Positions 15,130-23,719 of a stretch of DNA of 64,000 bases are shown here, in pieces. Location: contig NC_092685.1 of the NCBI RefSeq assembly GCF_964275005.1, positions 11,309,654 through 11,373,653 of the forward strand, read 5' to 3'. Position 1 is the stretch's first letter. Each line of letters begins with the position of its first letter. A program made the translations under genes and the position numbers. Source of the DNA: Diadema setosum (Eukaryota > Echinodermata > Echinoidea > Diadematoida > Diadematidae). The notes beneath the pieces were generated by a model. That model had not been told where the DNA came from. It did no database searches and saw nothing but the letters and a program-made list of their open reading frames with translations.

Positions 15130-18100
15130 TGATTTTTTGACAATGCATCCACAGTGAGTTCAAGCAAGGTAAGTCTGTGTTTGAGAATGTGTGGCACTGG
15201 CTGCAGCGTTTTGATAACCATTCACTGACTTTTTATATCTATTTGCTATGCACATGGTATGTAATATGTAGTTGAAGTATTTTTCATCTATTTTGCAATT
15301 TGTATGAACATGATTTATGGCAGGGTGAAGGGTGTAATTTCAAAACCGTTTTTGTGAGTGCTAATATTGCTTTAATGCTGTTTGAGGTGCATGAGCTTCC
15401 CCACATTGGAAATTGGTTATTTGCATATTTTTATCTGTTCAAGTTGCACTTGTGTACTGCACTGTGGTATGAAATTGAGAAATTTCTGTGTTTGTTGTGC
15501 ATGTGGAATGAAAGGAACTTTTTGTACCATTGCAATTGCTTTTGTGCACCGTACAACTTCTTTAGATTGCAGATTGGTTTGTTTGCTTTTTGTTTATTTT
15601 ATTTAGATATGGCATACTGTCATTGTGATCCTTGTAGAAAGTTTTTTTTTTCTTTATTCCTCGAGACACATATAAAACTTTGTGATGAAGAACACTGAAA
15701 ACTTTTTTGAAACTCAAGTCATATTGCATGTAGACTCATACAGATCTTTAACTGTTTGCCCTTTCAGTTTCTGTTTGACGATAACTTATGAGGTTATGTT
15801 GCATTCACTCAAAGTTGAATGCCATTTGTGTATTCAATTTGTTTTGAATGGCATGCAGAAGAGAGTATCAGTGTCACCTGTCGTATTCAAAGATCGTCAA
15901 TCATACAGGACAGGGCAGGGGATTAATCATTGTTGACAAGGCAGATTTTCAAATGGTAGTGTTGGAATGCGCCCGAAATTTAATCCTTACACAAGCACAC
16001 GCACTCACACACAGACACACAGACATACTGCCATGCCCTTGATGAGGTGTTTGCAAACTCTCTGATAGTCAACAAACCTTGGCAACTGAATTGTGTTTGT
16101 ACTGGATTCACTCAGGTCCCAGGGTATGATGGAGAGGTCCACTGTCCTCCAGCCGCCACTGTCTGCACCAACGGCTCCTCCCTGCTCGGTCTTGTCGAGA
16201 TGCCTTGCCTTACCTGCTCCTCCTCCACTGCTTCCCCATCACCTCAGAGTAAGTCATCTCCATGATGCTAGGCAATAGTGATAATAATATCAATAAGTTC
16301 TGTCCAGGGTAGCCTCTTGAGTGTTGCCTTTGCTCTACCAGAGGGCCATGCTATCATTATTGCCCTAGCATTGCCAGGTACCCATTTATACACCTGAGTC
16401 AAGAGGGACATGGTGATAAAAACATCTTGTCCAAGGATGTAAGCACAGGGAAGGGATCGAACTCTGGTCCGCCAATTTAGAGTCAGGAATCTTATCCACT
16501 ATGCAACAGCGCCCACAATGCTGGACATGAAATGGCCTTTTATGATATATGTTGCTCTTAAAGCTACAAATGGCATGATGGGCCAAAATTCTGATGTTGT
16601 CAAAATTGTCAACATGCACAACACCACATTGGGTTCATTTGAAGTAGTTTAATATGCATGCTTAGTGTATTCCTTAAAAGAAAAGCTGATACCGAGAAGT
16701 GTAACTGACTGTGGCCACGTGTGAGAGATGTATCATTCTTCAGATTTATGTATTACAAACAGTAACAGCACTCAAAGTGATCAAAGACAGAAGGCTGACA
16801 CAAAGATCATGAGGAGTTTATGTAGTATAACTTGACCCTTTCTTGGCAGCATCTTCCAAGATGTCCACACCCGCTGAGGTGAGTCTGTCTCTGGAAATCA
16901 GTGACCTTGATTACTCCGAGGTGGACGAAGAGACAGAGGTCAATGCCTTCAGCAGCACCGTTAAGAATGACATTGCAGCGGTCACTCAAGTCCAGCTGTA
17001 AGTATCCTGCTCAAGTTATTCTGCTTTGAGAGAGTTGTTTTCCTTGTAGTTTAAAGACAATTCATGCTGCCATGCAGGTTTTAGCATGCTGTTATAGTAG
17101 AATCAGTGTAATATTGAGTTAATAATTATGTTGGACATGTTTCCATTCTGATATGAGCGGTGATGTCTGGCATTGAGCCTGAAATGCTGTCATGAAAAAA
17201 AAAAGAAAGTTGGCTGAATGACTGTGACATGCGTTTCTTCTAAGGCTACAAAATGAAGTTTTTGAAGTATGTGGTATGTACCTGACTACTCATGCTTCTG
17301 CTCTCCGAACTTTCACACATTACTGATCATGATTTTGATCAAGCTGAGCCAGAATTGATCACCCATGATGCCTTTTTTTTTTACCACTACATTTCTGTCT
17401 TGTCCTTTTCATTCCCCAGGGATCGTATCGAAATCTTGCAAGTGGTGAAAGGAAGTGTGATCGTGACAGTATGTATCATGGAGCGAGTTTCAGACTCTGA
17501 AGGTACGTAAGGAGCTTCAGTCCTCTCAACAGAAATACAGTTCACGCCCTTGAAAAGTAAATCAAGTCGCTGTCTCCTCCATCTCTCTAGTTTTGTTATT
17601 ATCATTATTATTATTTTCCCCAGTAAATATGACAGTTATTTTCTGGATCCAGTCATTGAATAGGCAAGGCTGGGCATTATTGGTGACCTGGTGGCTGCCA
17701 CCAGAAATAGATGTCGCACCACCACTTTTTGAGAAAAGATATGTTTTCATGTGAAGACAAATTTCATTGTCGGGCCACCAAAAGAAAAAGTTAAGTGTTG
17801 AGCTTTGGTATAGGTATTTTTTGGTAAACGTGATATTAATATCCACTTTCATCTTTGATTTAGGAAAGCAATTCTAACTGTGTTTTTCATAAACAATATA
17901 GGTGATGTTACCATCTTGTTCAAAGTTACCACACTCAAATGATGATACAAACTTTTCTGGTACATTTGATTAAAGAAAACATATGCAGAACCCCCAAATA
18001 TTAACAGGATCATGTTTTGCATAATTGAGTATTAACTGGAACTACTCTCCCCATGATAATTTAATGTGAAGGGGGGGGGGGGGGAGAAGAACTCATTCAT

Positions 18101-19660
18101 TCTTTATTTCATGTCAATTCAAAATGATGAAGTAATGAAGTTTTGTGTGTAGATCACGAGGAGAATTGTGAGGTAATGACATCACCTCTTCTAATTAGCA
18201 TATGTGGTTTTAACCAAAATCACTTCATCACGACAGAAATTGAAACTTTGAATGCCAAGTACTTTCTAATCATATGTCCAGTTTTAACAAAACTTCTACC
18301 ATTGTGTGTGTTTGTTGTAGTCTATCAAAGTGGTCTTGTCAATGGAATGGAATTGCACTTTTGTAAAATTCCCCTCTGTGGCTTTATTTTTCTTCAGTTT
18401 CAGCTCAGGAGGCGTACAATAGTCTTCACGCAGCTGTTTCCATGGGGGAATTCTCTATTAGCTACAATCAGGCCAGTTACAATGTTGTATCAATCAGGTA
18501 GGAATACATTCATATTGATCTTACATGGGTAATGGCATCTAAGAATACTTCATTTTGGTAGGGATATTGCCTCCTTAAGACAAAAAAAAAAGAAAAAAAA
18601 AGAAAAGAAAAAGATTTAACATTGTTTGACATTTGGAAAAAAGGAGAAATATATATTTAGGTAAGTGCATATTTATCAGTATTGGACAGATACCGGTCTA
18701 TCCACAACTGCATTATTGTATCTATGAGTAGCACGTAATAAAGCAGAGGAACCTTAAGTGTCTTTGATTTCTGCCAATATCTCTGTGAAGATTTGATGAT
18801 GCAGGACCCAACCACACAGTGGAGCTATCAGCTTTTATGAGATGGGTTCAAGAATGTAGCCAATCACAAGTGCTGAAATAAGTCATGCTCTTTATTTTTG
18901 TACTAACATGCATGGGTGTTCAGAAAGTGCGCAGCAAAAAAGCATAACTGCATGTTTACTGACGTCACACTGTATATTCTTTAAAATCAGTTATATCAGT
19001 TACAAGTGCGCTATCAACCACTTATTTTCTGTAAACAACCTCTAAGCTCGTATTCGGTGTTTAGAACAAAATCTTGACTTTTGAGCAAGTTCTACATGTA
19101 GGTGACTGGTATTCTCTCATAAAGGTACATGAATAATAGTTCATAGACCCATTTTATAAATCAAATAGTGCACAGGTTTAAGTTTATGACGTTAGTGGAG
19201 ATGCAACTCAGTTTCGGGTATTCACAATTTTGTTCATGTTTCGCCATAGTGAATACCCTGAAGTGCACTGCATCTTCACTAACACAATTTTGCCTGTGCG
19301 TTCGTTGTATTATTTATTATTAAATTGAATGTAAGATAGACCATGCTGTCTGTGTTCCACAGCCTCGTAGACGTCAGCACCCTGCCCCCTGACCTGTCAA
19401 CGTCCACCACCTCACCCAGCCCAAGCCCACCCCAGAGTGGTCCCACGATCTTCACCCCGCTCACCATCGTCGTGCTGTCCGTGATGACGGTACTCCTGGC
19501 TGTGATTGTCATCGCCGTCTGCGTGTGCAAGAAGAAGAATATGGAGGCCAGGGTTGCCCCTGCCCCACCGGCCAACCGGGTGACGGCGCAGCCAGGAGAG
19601 GCCTACGTGCTGAAGAAGGCCGAGTACAACAAGACTTGGAAGACATCCAGAGACAGATAG
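3523..19660 (+). CDS. Membrane-anchored leishmanolysin (gp63)-like M8 zinc metallopeptidase with SEA-like module, 17 exons, 758 aa
   Basis: Seen: coding exons 3523-3685, 4238-4399, 4866-4950, 5714-5765, 6783-6929, 7593-7715, 8010-8088, 8997-9142, 9481-9549, 9897-10069, 12778-12964, 13894-14022, 16116-16248, 16850-16997, 17420-17502, 18398-18497 and 19363-19660. All 16 introns are GT-AG and every phase joins without a stop. Domains: signal peptide about 1-31; propeptide with HHCIYDDVQ (32-40, C34 a possible cysteine switch); M8 catalytic region with H248/E249/H252, third ligand H325 and Met-turn M336; Cys-rich C-domain about 345-545; SEA-like module about 560-659; S/T/P linker; TM helix about 689-715; 43-residue basic tail. 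Family knowledge: M8 proteases act at the cell surface or in the secretory pathway on matrix or surface proteins. SSSHWEMRH...LMAP is closer to protist gp63 than to animal LMLN, whose equivalent reads roughly AMTG. The start is fixed by an in-frame TGA at 3508-3510. The substrate is not known. Confidence 0.93.
4238..4399 (+). CDS. M8 protease exon 2: propeptide / N-domain
   Basis: Residues 55-108, including PYQPIRITTIVQ and VERLETIMG, which match the N-terminal M8 pattern P-x-R-I. The acceptor is tgtgcag and the donor gtatgt. Enters and leaves in phase 1. Confidence 0.9.
4453..4540 (+). mobile_element. MITE remnant, CACTCCCGTTATAAC family (G1)
   Basis: TA followed by CAGTGCACTCCCAGTATAAC at 4451-4472, then degenerate internal sequence with TATCGAAC. 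It is related to the full-length copy at 57252-57785. Confidence 0.55.
4866..4950 (+). CDS. M8 protease exon 3
   Basis: Residues 109-136, including VYPVTDALILERS. The acceptor is tttcag and the donor gtaagt at 4951 (phase 2). Confidence 0.88.
5714..5765 (+). CDS. M8 protease exon 4 (52-nt exon)
   Basis: Residues 137-154, including CGSILPTYQEEC. The acceptor is ttgtag and the donor gtaagc. This short exon restores phase 0. Confidence 0.87.
5926..6166. mobile_element. MITE, TTTCGCGAG family, best-preserved copy (E1)
   Basis: Inverted ends CTGTATAC...GTATACAG are flanked by TA on both sides (5924-5925 and 6167-6168). The interior holds repeated TTCGCGA words in both orientations. It lies in intron 4 of the M8 protease gene. 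Confidence 0.75.
6783..6929 (+). CDS. M8 protease exon 5
   Basis: Residues 155-203. IPDDHLGG and DTVLYVKAEHTSRC match the M8 segment that runs into the catalytic core (family pattern D-x-V-L-Y-V-x-A ... T-x-x-C). Phase 0 at both ends. Confidence 0.92.
7293..7514. mobile_element. MITE, CACTCCCGTTATAAC family (G2)
   Basis: Inverted ends CACTGGACTCCATTATAACG and TTATAACTGGAGTGCACTG are flanked by TA. The interior carries a 27-base tandem repeat (gttttgttgtgaccaggag, about 7407-7480, three copies). Confidence 0.7.
7593..7715 (+). CDS. M8 protease exon 6
   Basis: Residues 204-244. YAYASYCKLDQFNRPIAG followed by VINFCP is the strongly conserved M8 block just before the zinc helix. Phase 0 at both ends. 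Confidence 0.94.
8010..8088 (+). CDS. M8 protease exon 7: HExxH zinc helix
   Basis: Residues 245-270. LALHEIFHVLGFSSSLF contains the HEIFH zinc-binding and catalytic motif (H248, E249, H252) with the following Gly of metzincins. The donor is gtaaga at 8089 (phase 1). Confidence 0.96.
8997..9142 (+). CDS. M8 protease exon 8
   Basis: Residues 271-319. The AAQTHFGC block equals the family pattern (A-R-x-H-F-G-C) found between HExxH and the third zinc ligand. The donor is gtgagt at 9143. Confidence 0.93.
9481..9549 (+). CDS. M8 protease exon 9: third zinc histidine and Met-turn
   Basis: Residues 320-342. SSSHWEMRHMFGSLMAP supplies third-ligand H325 and Met-turn M336. Phase 0 at both ends; acceptor ttccag, donor gtaatc. 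Confidence 0.94.
9897..10069 (+). CDS. M8 protease exon 10
   Basis: Residues 343-399. TLAVMEDSGWYRVNYD and WGKGEGCDF are M8 signatures immediately after the Met-turn. The donor is gtgagc at 10070 (phase 2). Confidence 0.95.
11628..11718. repeat. (TA)n microsatellite followed by poly-T
   Basis: About 60 bases of alternating TA, then about 30 bases of mostly T. Confidence 0.95.
12415..12662. repeat. Interspersed repeat with C-rich and G-rich tracts
   Basis: A C-tract, CA run, T-tract and G-tract are followed by TTGCTTGTCAGGCGATTTTG and CGCCGCCCCTGAC. Elements of the same order recur at 59345-59620 (TTGCTTGTCAGCTGATCAAA, CCGCCCCT), so both are probably one family. Confidence 0.4.
12778..12964 (+). 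CDS. M8 protease exon 11: cysteine-rich C-domain
   Basis: Residues 400-462. CTTNDYLDGCRVYWP and GFDSRCF give the regular cysteine spacing of the M8 C-terminal domain. It is separated from exon 10 by a 2.7 kb repeat-rich intron. Confidence 0.93.
13600..13858 (+). mobile_element. LINE-like 3' end with (CAATT)n tail
   Basis: A perfect hairpin CAGCCTCCAGGCTG (13791-13804) is followed by GATGAATAAAACACC and the (CAATT)n tail (13834-13858). This is a typical CR1/L2-like terminal layout. It ends just before protease exon 12. Confidence 0.5.
13894..14022 (+). CDS. M8 protease exon 12: cysteine-rich C-domain
   Basis: Residues 463-505, including GRCYATRCSG and WVPCPEGAVIQ. Phase 0 at both ends; acceptor ccatag, donor gtattg. 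Confidence 0.92.
14023..16115. other. Intron 12 of the M8 protease gene
   Basis: 2.1 kb with one MITE (14571-14726), a repeat-like CACTGCTTTTCTATAGTGC stretch near 14468, a T-tract near 15099-15122 and otherwise unique-looking AT-rich DNA. Confidence 0.5.
14571..14726. mobile_element. MITE, GGCCACCAGAAATAGATGTCG family (F1)
   Basis: Inverted ends TGAGGCTTGACATTAA and TTAGTGTCGAGCCTTGC. The interior contains GGCCACCAGAAATAGATGTC and GGCCACCAAAAG. Related copies are at 17664-17808 and 49508-49714. Confidence 0.65.
16116..16248 (+). CDS. M8 protease exon 13: end of C-domain
   Basis: Residues 506-549. GEVHCPPAATVC and MPCLTC, followed by a Ser/Thr/Pro stretch, mark the end of the protease C-domain. 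The donor is gtaagt at 16249 (phase 1). Confidence 0.92.
16300..16514 (-). mobile_element. tRNA-derived SINE, minus orientation
   Basis: On the minus strand an A-box-like GTTGCATAGTGGATAAG (plus 16491-16507) and a B box GAGTTCGATCCC (plus 16453-16464) form a tRNA-like head. A body containing the complement of CCAGGTACCCATTTATACAC follows. It is in intron 13 of the protease gene. Confidence 0.6.
16850..16997 (+). CDS. M8 protease exon 14: SEA-like module, first part
   Basis: Residues 550-598. EVSLSLEISDLDYSE and FSSTVKNDIAAVTQVQL look like the first strand and helix of SEA-like folds. Acceptor ggcag, donor gtaagt (phase 2). Confidence 0.88.
17420..17502 (+). CDS. M8 protease exon 15: SEA-like module core
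   Basis: Residues 599-626. DRIEILQVVKGSVIVTVCI carries the GS-V-x-V strand pattern typical of SEA-like modules. Acceptor ccccag, donor gtacgt (phase 1). Confidence 0.9.
17664..17808. mobile_element. MITE, GGCCACCAGAAATAGATGTCG family (F2)
   Basis: GCCACCAGAAATAGATGTCG and CGGGCCACCAAAAG are shared with the copy at 14571. The terminal inverted repeats are partly eroded. Confidence 0.6.
18398..18497 (+). CDS. M8 protease exon 16: SEA-like module end, tandem acceptors
   Basis: Residues 627-659. Two in-frame acceptors, cag at 18395-18397 and cag at 18401-18403, would start the exon with VSAQEA or AQEA. The remainder reads LHAAVSMGEFSISYNQ. The donor is gtagga at 18498 (phase 2). Confidence 0.85.
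19363..19660 (+). CDS. M8 protease exon 17: stalk, TM helix, cytoplasmic tail, stop
   Basis: Residues 660-758. A P/S/T stalk (TSTTSPSPSPPQSGP) leads to the hydrophobic helix VVLSVMTVLLAVIVIAVCV, then CKKK as stop-transfer and a 43-residue tail ending KTSRDR. TAG is at 19658-19660. The orientation is type I. Confidence 0.92.
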
Positions 19661-20133
19661 AGCAGGCATGTGAACTATGTCGACTCAGAGCTAGAAAGAC
19701 CTTATGAGAGGATGATGTGATAGTACTTTGTTGCAGTGAAAGAGTTCTTTGCTGCCAGGGAATAACACATGTTCTTGCACTGTCCATATCAGTGAATACA
19801 GGTGCCTAATTCACAGTGCTTCACTTCCTACCTTATTTCAGTACGTCTCCATGTTCATTTCTGTTTTTTGAAGTGATGTTCTGGTACTGAACAAAAGTAA
19901 GTATATCAGTAAGCTGTACCCCCTTCTGTGAGAGACAACTTCTCTAATAGGAACTGTCAGTGCTCATCATATTATCATGATGTTAAAGGCATAATTTACC
20001 ATTTGCAGATGAAACAAAAACCCAATTTTAGTGCTTCAAAATTAGTTAGTAATAGAAACGACCAATGTAAAAATTTTTATTGTATAATCAATGTTAATTA
20101 TTGTTAAATATTGAGAATTTGAACACTAGTTAT

Positions 20134-20156
20134 AATAAAATTGTTTCTAGAATAAA
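20134..20156 (+). terminator. Candidate poly(A) signals for the M8 protease gene
   Basis: AATAAA hexamers lie at 20134-20139 and 20151-20156, about 475 bases after the stop. They are the first such close pair downstream. Transcript data would be needed to confirm use. Confidence 0.4.
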
Positions 20157-20335
20157 TTGTCTACAGTTATGGTTTATTGGGAAAAATAGTGATATGTCCT
20201 TTTATTTTAGGCTTTATTGCAAATTTTTTATAATGTACGATGTTTTGTAATACAACTGACCTACACACTACTATGCATCAAATGTGATGACTCAAACATT
20301 TTATAAATCACTGCTCCCAATGGTAAACAGTGGCT

Positions 20336-20428
20336 TTAACCTGTTGAGGACGAGTCCCGAGTATTCTCGGGCAAGTGTCTACGGGAAATGCGTGTTGTAG
20401 CAAAATCAGTCTGTCTTCAACGCGTTAA
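20336..20428. mobile_element. Short palindromic MITE
   Basis: Ends TTAACCTGTTGAGGACGAG and CTTCAACGCGTTAA are inverted, with CCCGAGTATTCTCGGG nested inside. It is probably transcribed in the protease 3' UTR or just beyond. Confidence 0.55.
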
Positions 20429-22343
20429 GATGTGCTCCCATGGACGTGGGCACAGTGCATGTCCTTTGTCCAGTCTTGAAAGATTGTGGTAGGAGGTAAA
20501 GTATTAAACAGAGTGTGCAAAATTAATGGTGCTACACTATGATCATCAGATGTGATAGCATTGAGGAGCGAAAGATGTCCAAGTCTGATCGATGGAATGT
20601 ACAGTACTGGAGACTTGCGAATTTTTGCAAGTTGGCATACATTTCAAATCACTCCTCCTGAGCAATATCATAACGAGGAAACGGCATATCCGTAATCTTA
20701 TGAAATTATGGAGTATCATTTTTGTAAGAATCATTTGGTCATGTTTATGAAACACGATGCATGTCTTCTGTGTCAACAAATTGGTTCGATGATGAAGATG
20801 ATCTTTCAGTGTGAATACAATATGTATGCCCAAATTAATGGTGATTTTGAATCTGCCTAATTTTCTAGGCAAGCAAGTAGTGTAGATGTGACAAATTGTG
20901 TGTTGGTATATTCCTTCTTGAAGGACTTAAGTCATATTTGACTTCATGTAAAAATACATCATGTTGTATGTTAGGACAGAATGATGTATACCTATGGCGA
21001 TATGGACATGTACAATGTGTAACTCAGTATTCCAACACTGCCTGCCTGTCTGATTGTTCAAGCCTTTTTTAGTACTCGTGACAGTTGAGGCCACAATGCA
21101 AGTAATATACTGAATTGATCAGTATTGCTGCTTTACACAGTTTTATGTTTTCATGTTGTATGTATTTTGTGGCCAGTTTATCGTAAGGTTATGTGATATT
21201 GCAAGTACTATTTTCCTTTTTTTTTTAATGATGTCAGGTGCCTTGAACAAACAGGTGTCAAACATGTGTGTGAGTGTGCAGTGCGGTGACATACACTGTG
21301 GTTGTCATCAGTGGCTAATAGGATGTATGCAGTTTTATCGTCACATCGCTGCTTGTTGCTTTATTCGTCTTGGTTTTTTTGTTTTATCGAAAGCCAAGTT
21401 TTAAGCTGGGGAAAATTCATCTTTCATGGGAGTATGTGCCGTTTAAGTGGAGAAATTCAAACACAAAAAAGAGGGAGAACAGGGGATTTTTAAAAAATCA
21501 CTTTTTGGCAGGAGAGCCTTTGCGTACAAATACAGTATGTTGTGTTCTCATGTATATTGGTATACTGTATGTACATAATCAGTCAGTTATTTATGTCACC
21601 GTGATTCTATGGAAGTGTGTATTCCATTGGAAAATATGTTTTACAACTTTCTATGTAAGGAATGTGTGAGTGCAAATATTTGTGTGTGTGTTTTTTTATA
21701 ACATCTAACAGATGTACATACATATGTTCCCAGTGAAAAGGTCTATGTGCTATATTCAGAGCCATATGTGTTTTTTTTAAAGCACAAGGAAACTGGATAT
21801 TGCAAATCTGTATTGCTTGTCTGATTATGTAAAAGAAGATGTCATTTAACACGTGTGCTGACAAAAGTTTTGAAGCGGACTTTTCTTTTAAAACAAATAC
21901 GAAGAAAAACCTGGATACTAAAAATGACTCCTTTTAAAGTAATTTTGGAACTAATGCATAGTCAACCTAATGAAGGATGTCAGTAGTATGTAAGCTTTAT
22001 GTAATATGATATGCCATCATTACAGTGTGCTGAGTCTGTAATTTGTTTTATCATCTTACCTTGGCAGTTTCAAAATCACCTTGATTGTAAAGTTCCTTGC
22101 AAAAGTTGGCTATTGCACTTGATGTGAGTTATTGGCATTTCCAGAATTCAGTGCCTGTATATTTTCTGTTTTTTTAAATGCTGTATTTCTAAGCAGGTAT
22201 TATGAACAAACCAGTAGGCCTAATTACTGCAGAATTGAGCACATTCTTAGAATCTATTGGCTGAATACTATTGGCTGAGAAAGCAAATTCCAAGTGGTTC
22301 CAAGTGGTATGTTTATTAGTCAATGGAAGCACATTTTTTATAT

Positions 22344-22346
<3 letters not shown>

Positions 22347-22381
<35 letters not shown>
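22347..22381. repeat. Poly-T tract
   Basis: 35 consecutive T. Confidence 0.97.
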
Positions 22382-22383
<2 letters not shown>

Positions 22384-23491
22384 CATGTGTGATGTATCAA
22401 TGCATTCAGTTATTCAGTATTCAGTTGTTGCTGTTGTTGTTTCTTCTTAAAATCTGGCTAGATTTTCTAGATATCAGCTCCTCTGTGTTGGCATGCAAAA
22501 TGACCACTTACTGATGCATATGCCAGTACTGTATTTACCACATCTTCTTGTACCTTGATGTTGATGGCAGTCATACCTTGAACTTGAAAAGTTTTTAGCT
22601 GGTGCACACTGGATAGAGAATTTTATATTTTGCTGAACAAAATGTTCATGATACTAGTTGAGAGATACTGTGTTGGCCTTGGACTAAATTTCAGATCTTG
22701 CAACAAATTTTGCACTTGGTTGACACAAATATTGCAGAGTGCCTCTTTTTAGGGTTAAAATGCTCTACTTAGTATTGGAAGGATGACAAAAATACTGCAT
22801 TTTTGCACTTTCAATCTTCTTCTCATATTTCAAATTTTTGGTAAATTTACACTCCTGGATACTGTATATCATAGCTGGATTTCCAAAATACAATTAATAT
22901 TTATAAAGCCTGAAGAAGTCTAACCCATCAAAATGATGTCTATGATTAGGAGAATGTGATCGGGATTTCTTCTTCACACTCACTTATGAGAGATTTTTAC
23001 TTTTTAAAATGAAATATCATGTATGAATTGCCTTTAGATGCCTCCTATTTTTATTGTACAGAAATATGTATTTTTCTATTAATGTACATATAAGCCAACT
23101 GGTATTTATTTTTGTATTGTGTGAATCTTAATACCGTGTTACTGTGAGTGCCTATTAATTAACACTGATAGACGTTAGTGTATCATATGTGTGTGTATTT
23201 GATATGTGTTATACATTTATATCTAATGTTCATGAAATTAAATCATGGAAAATAATGAACTGTTGAAAGAGAGGTTTCAAATTACATGTATGTGAAGATG
23301 TGAAAAAAGACTTAATGGTAATAATCATTAAAAGAAAAAAAACAACCCTCAATAATGCAATTGCGGGTGATGAAAGTTCTCTTTGTTGTGTCAATTGAGA
23401 TAAAAGCCACAATAAGATGTGCCTGCTTGTTTATACACGTACTGCTACACAATTAGTGTCACTTTGCATGACCATACATTCCTCTCTGAAA

Positions 23492-23641
23492 GACCAGGGC
23501 CCCATTATCATAAAAAGTTGATATGACAGCAACTCTTGCTGGGATGGCAGTGGTCATTGTAATGACAAGAAAACAGCTTCCTGATTGGCTGTTGCTATGG
23601 GAAGTTGTCATTCCAGCAAGAGTTGCTATCCGAACATTTTC
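23492..23641. mobile_element. Fold-back MITE
   Basis: CAGCAACTCTTGCTGGGATG (about 23528) and CATTCCAGCAAGAGTTGC (about 23610) are inverted about a short centre. The left end GGGCCCCATTATCATAAAAA lacks a right counterpart. A GT microsatellite follows (about 23650-23714). Confidence 0.55.
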
Positions 23642-23719
23642 CCCTTTATGTGTGTGTGTGTGTATATGTGGGTGCGTGCATGCGTATGTGCGTGTGTGTG
23701 TGTGTGTGTGTGTAAAACC

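Larger units (their letters stand above)
19661..23491. other. 3' flank / 3' UTR of the M8 protease gene
   Basis: 3.8 kb of AT-rich DNA without coding signal. It contains candidate poly(A) signals, a 93-base MITE (20336-20428) and a 35-base T-run (22347-22381). Confidence 0.5.

Noticed and set aside
15300-15698. 132-residue open frame on the plus strand within protease intron 12
   Set aside because: Cys/Phe/Leu-rich composition of AT-rich DNA, no domain, no splice signals joining it to the gene.
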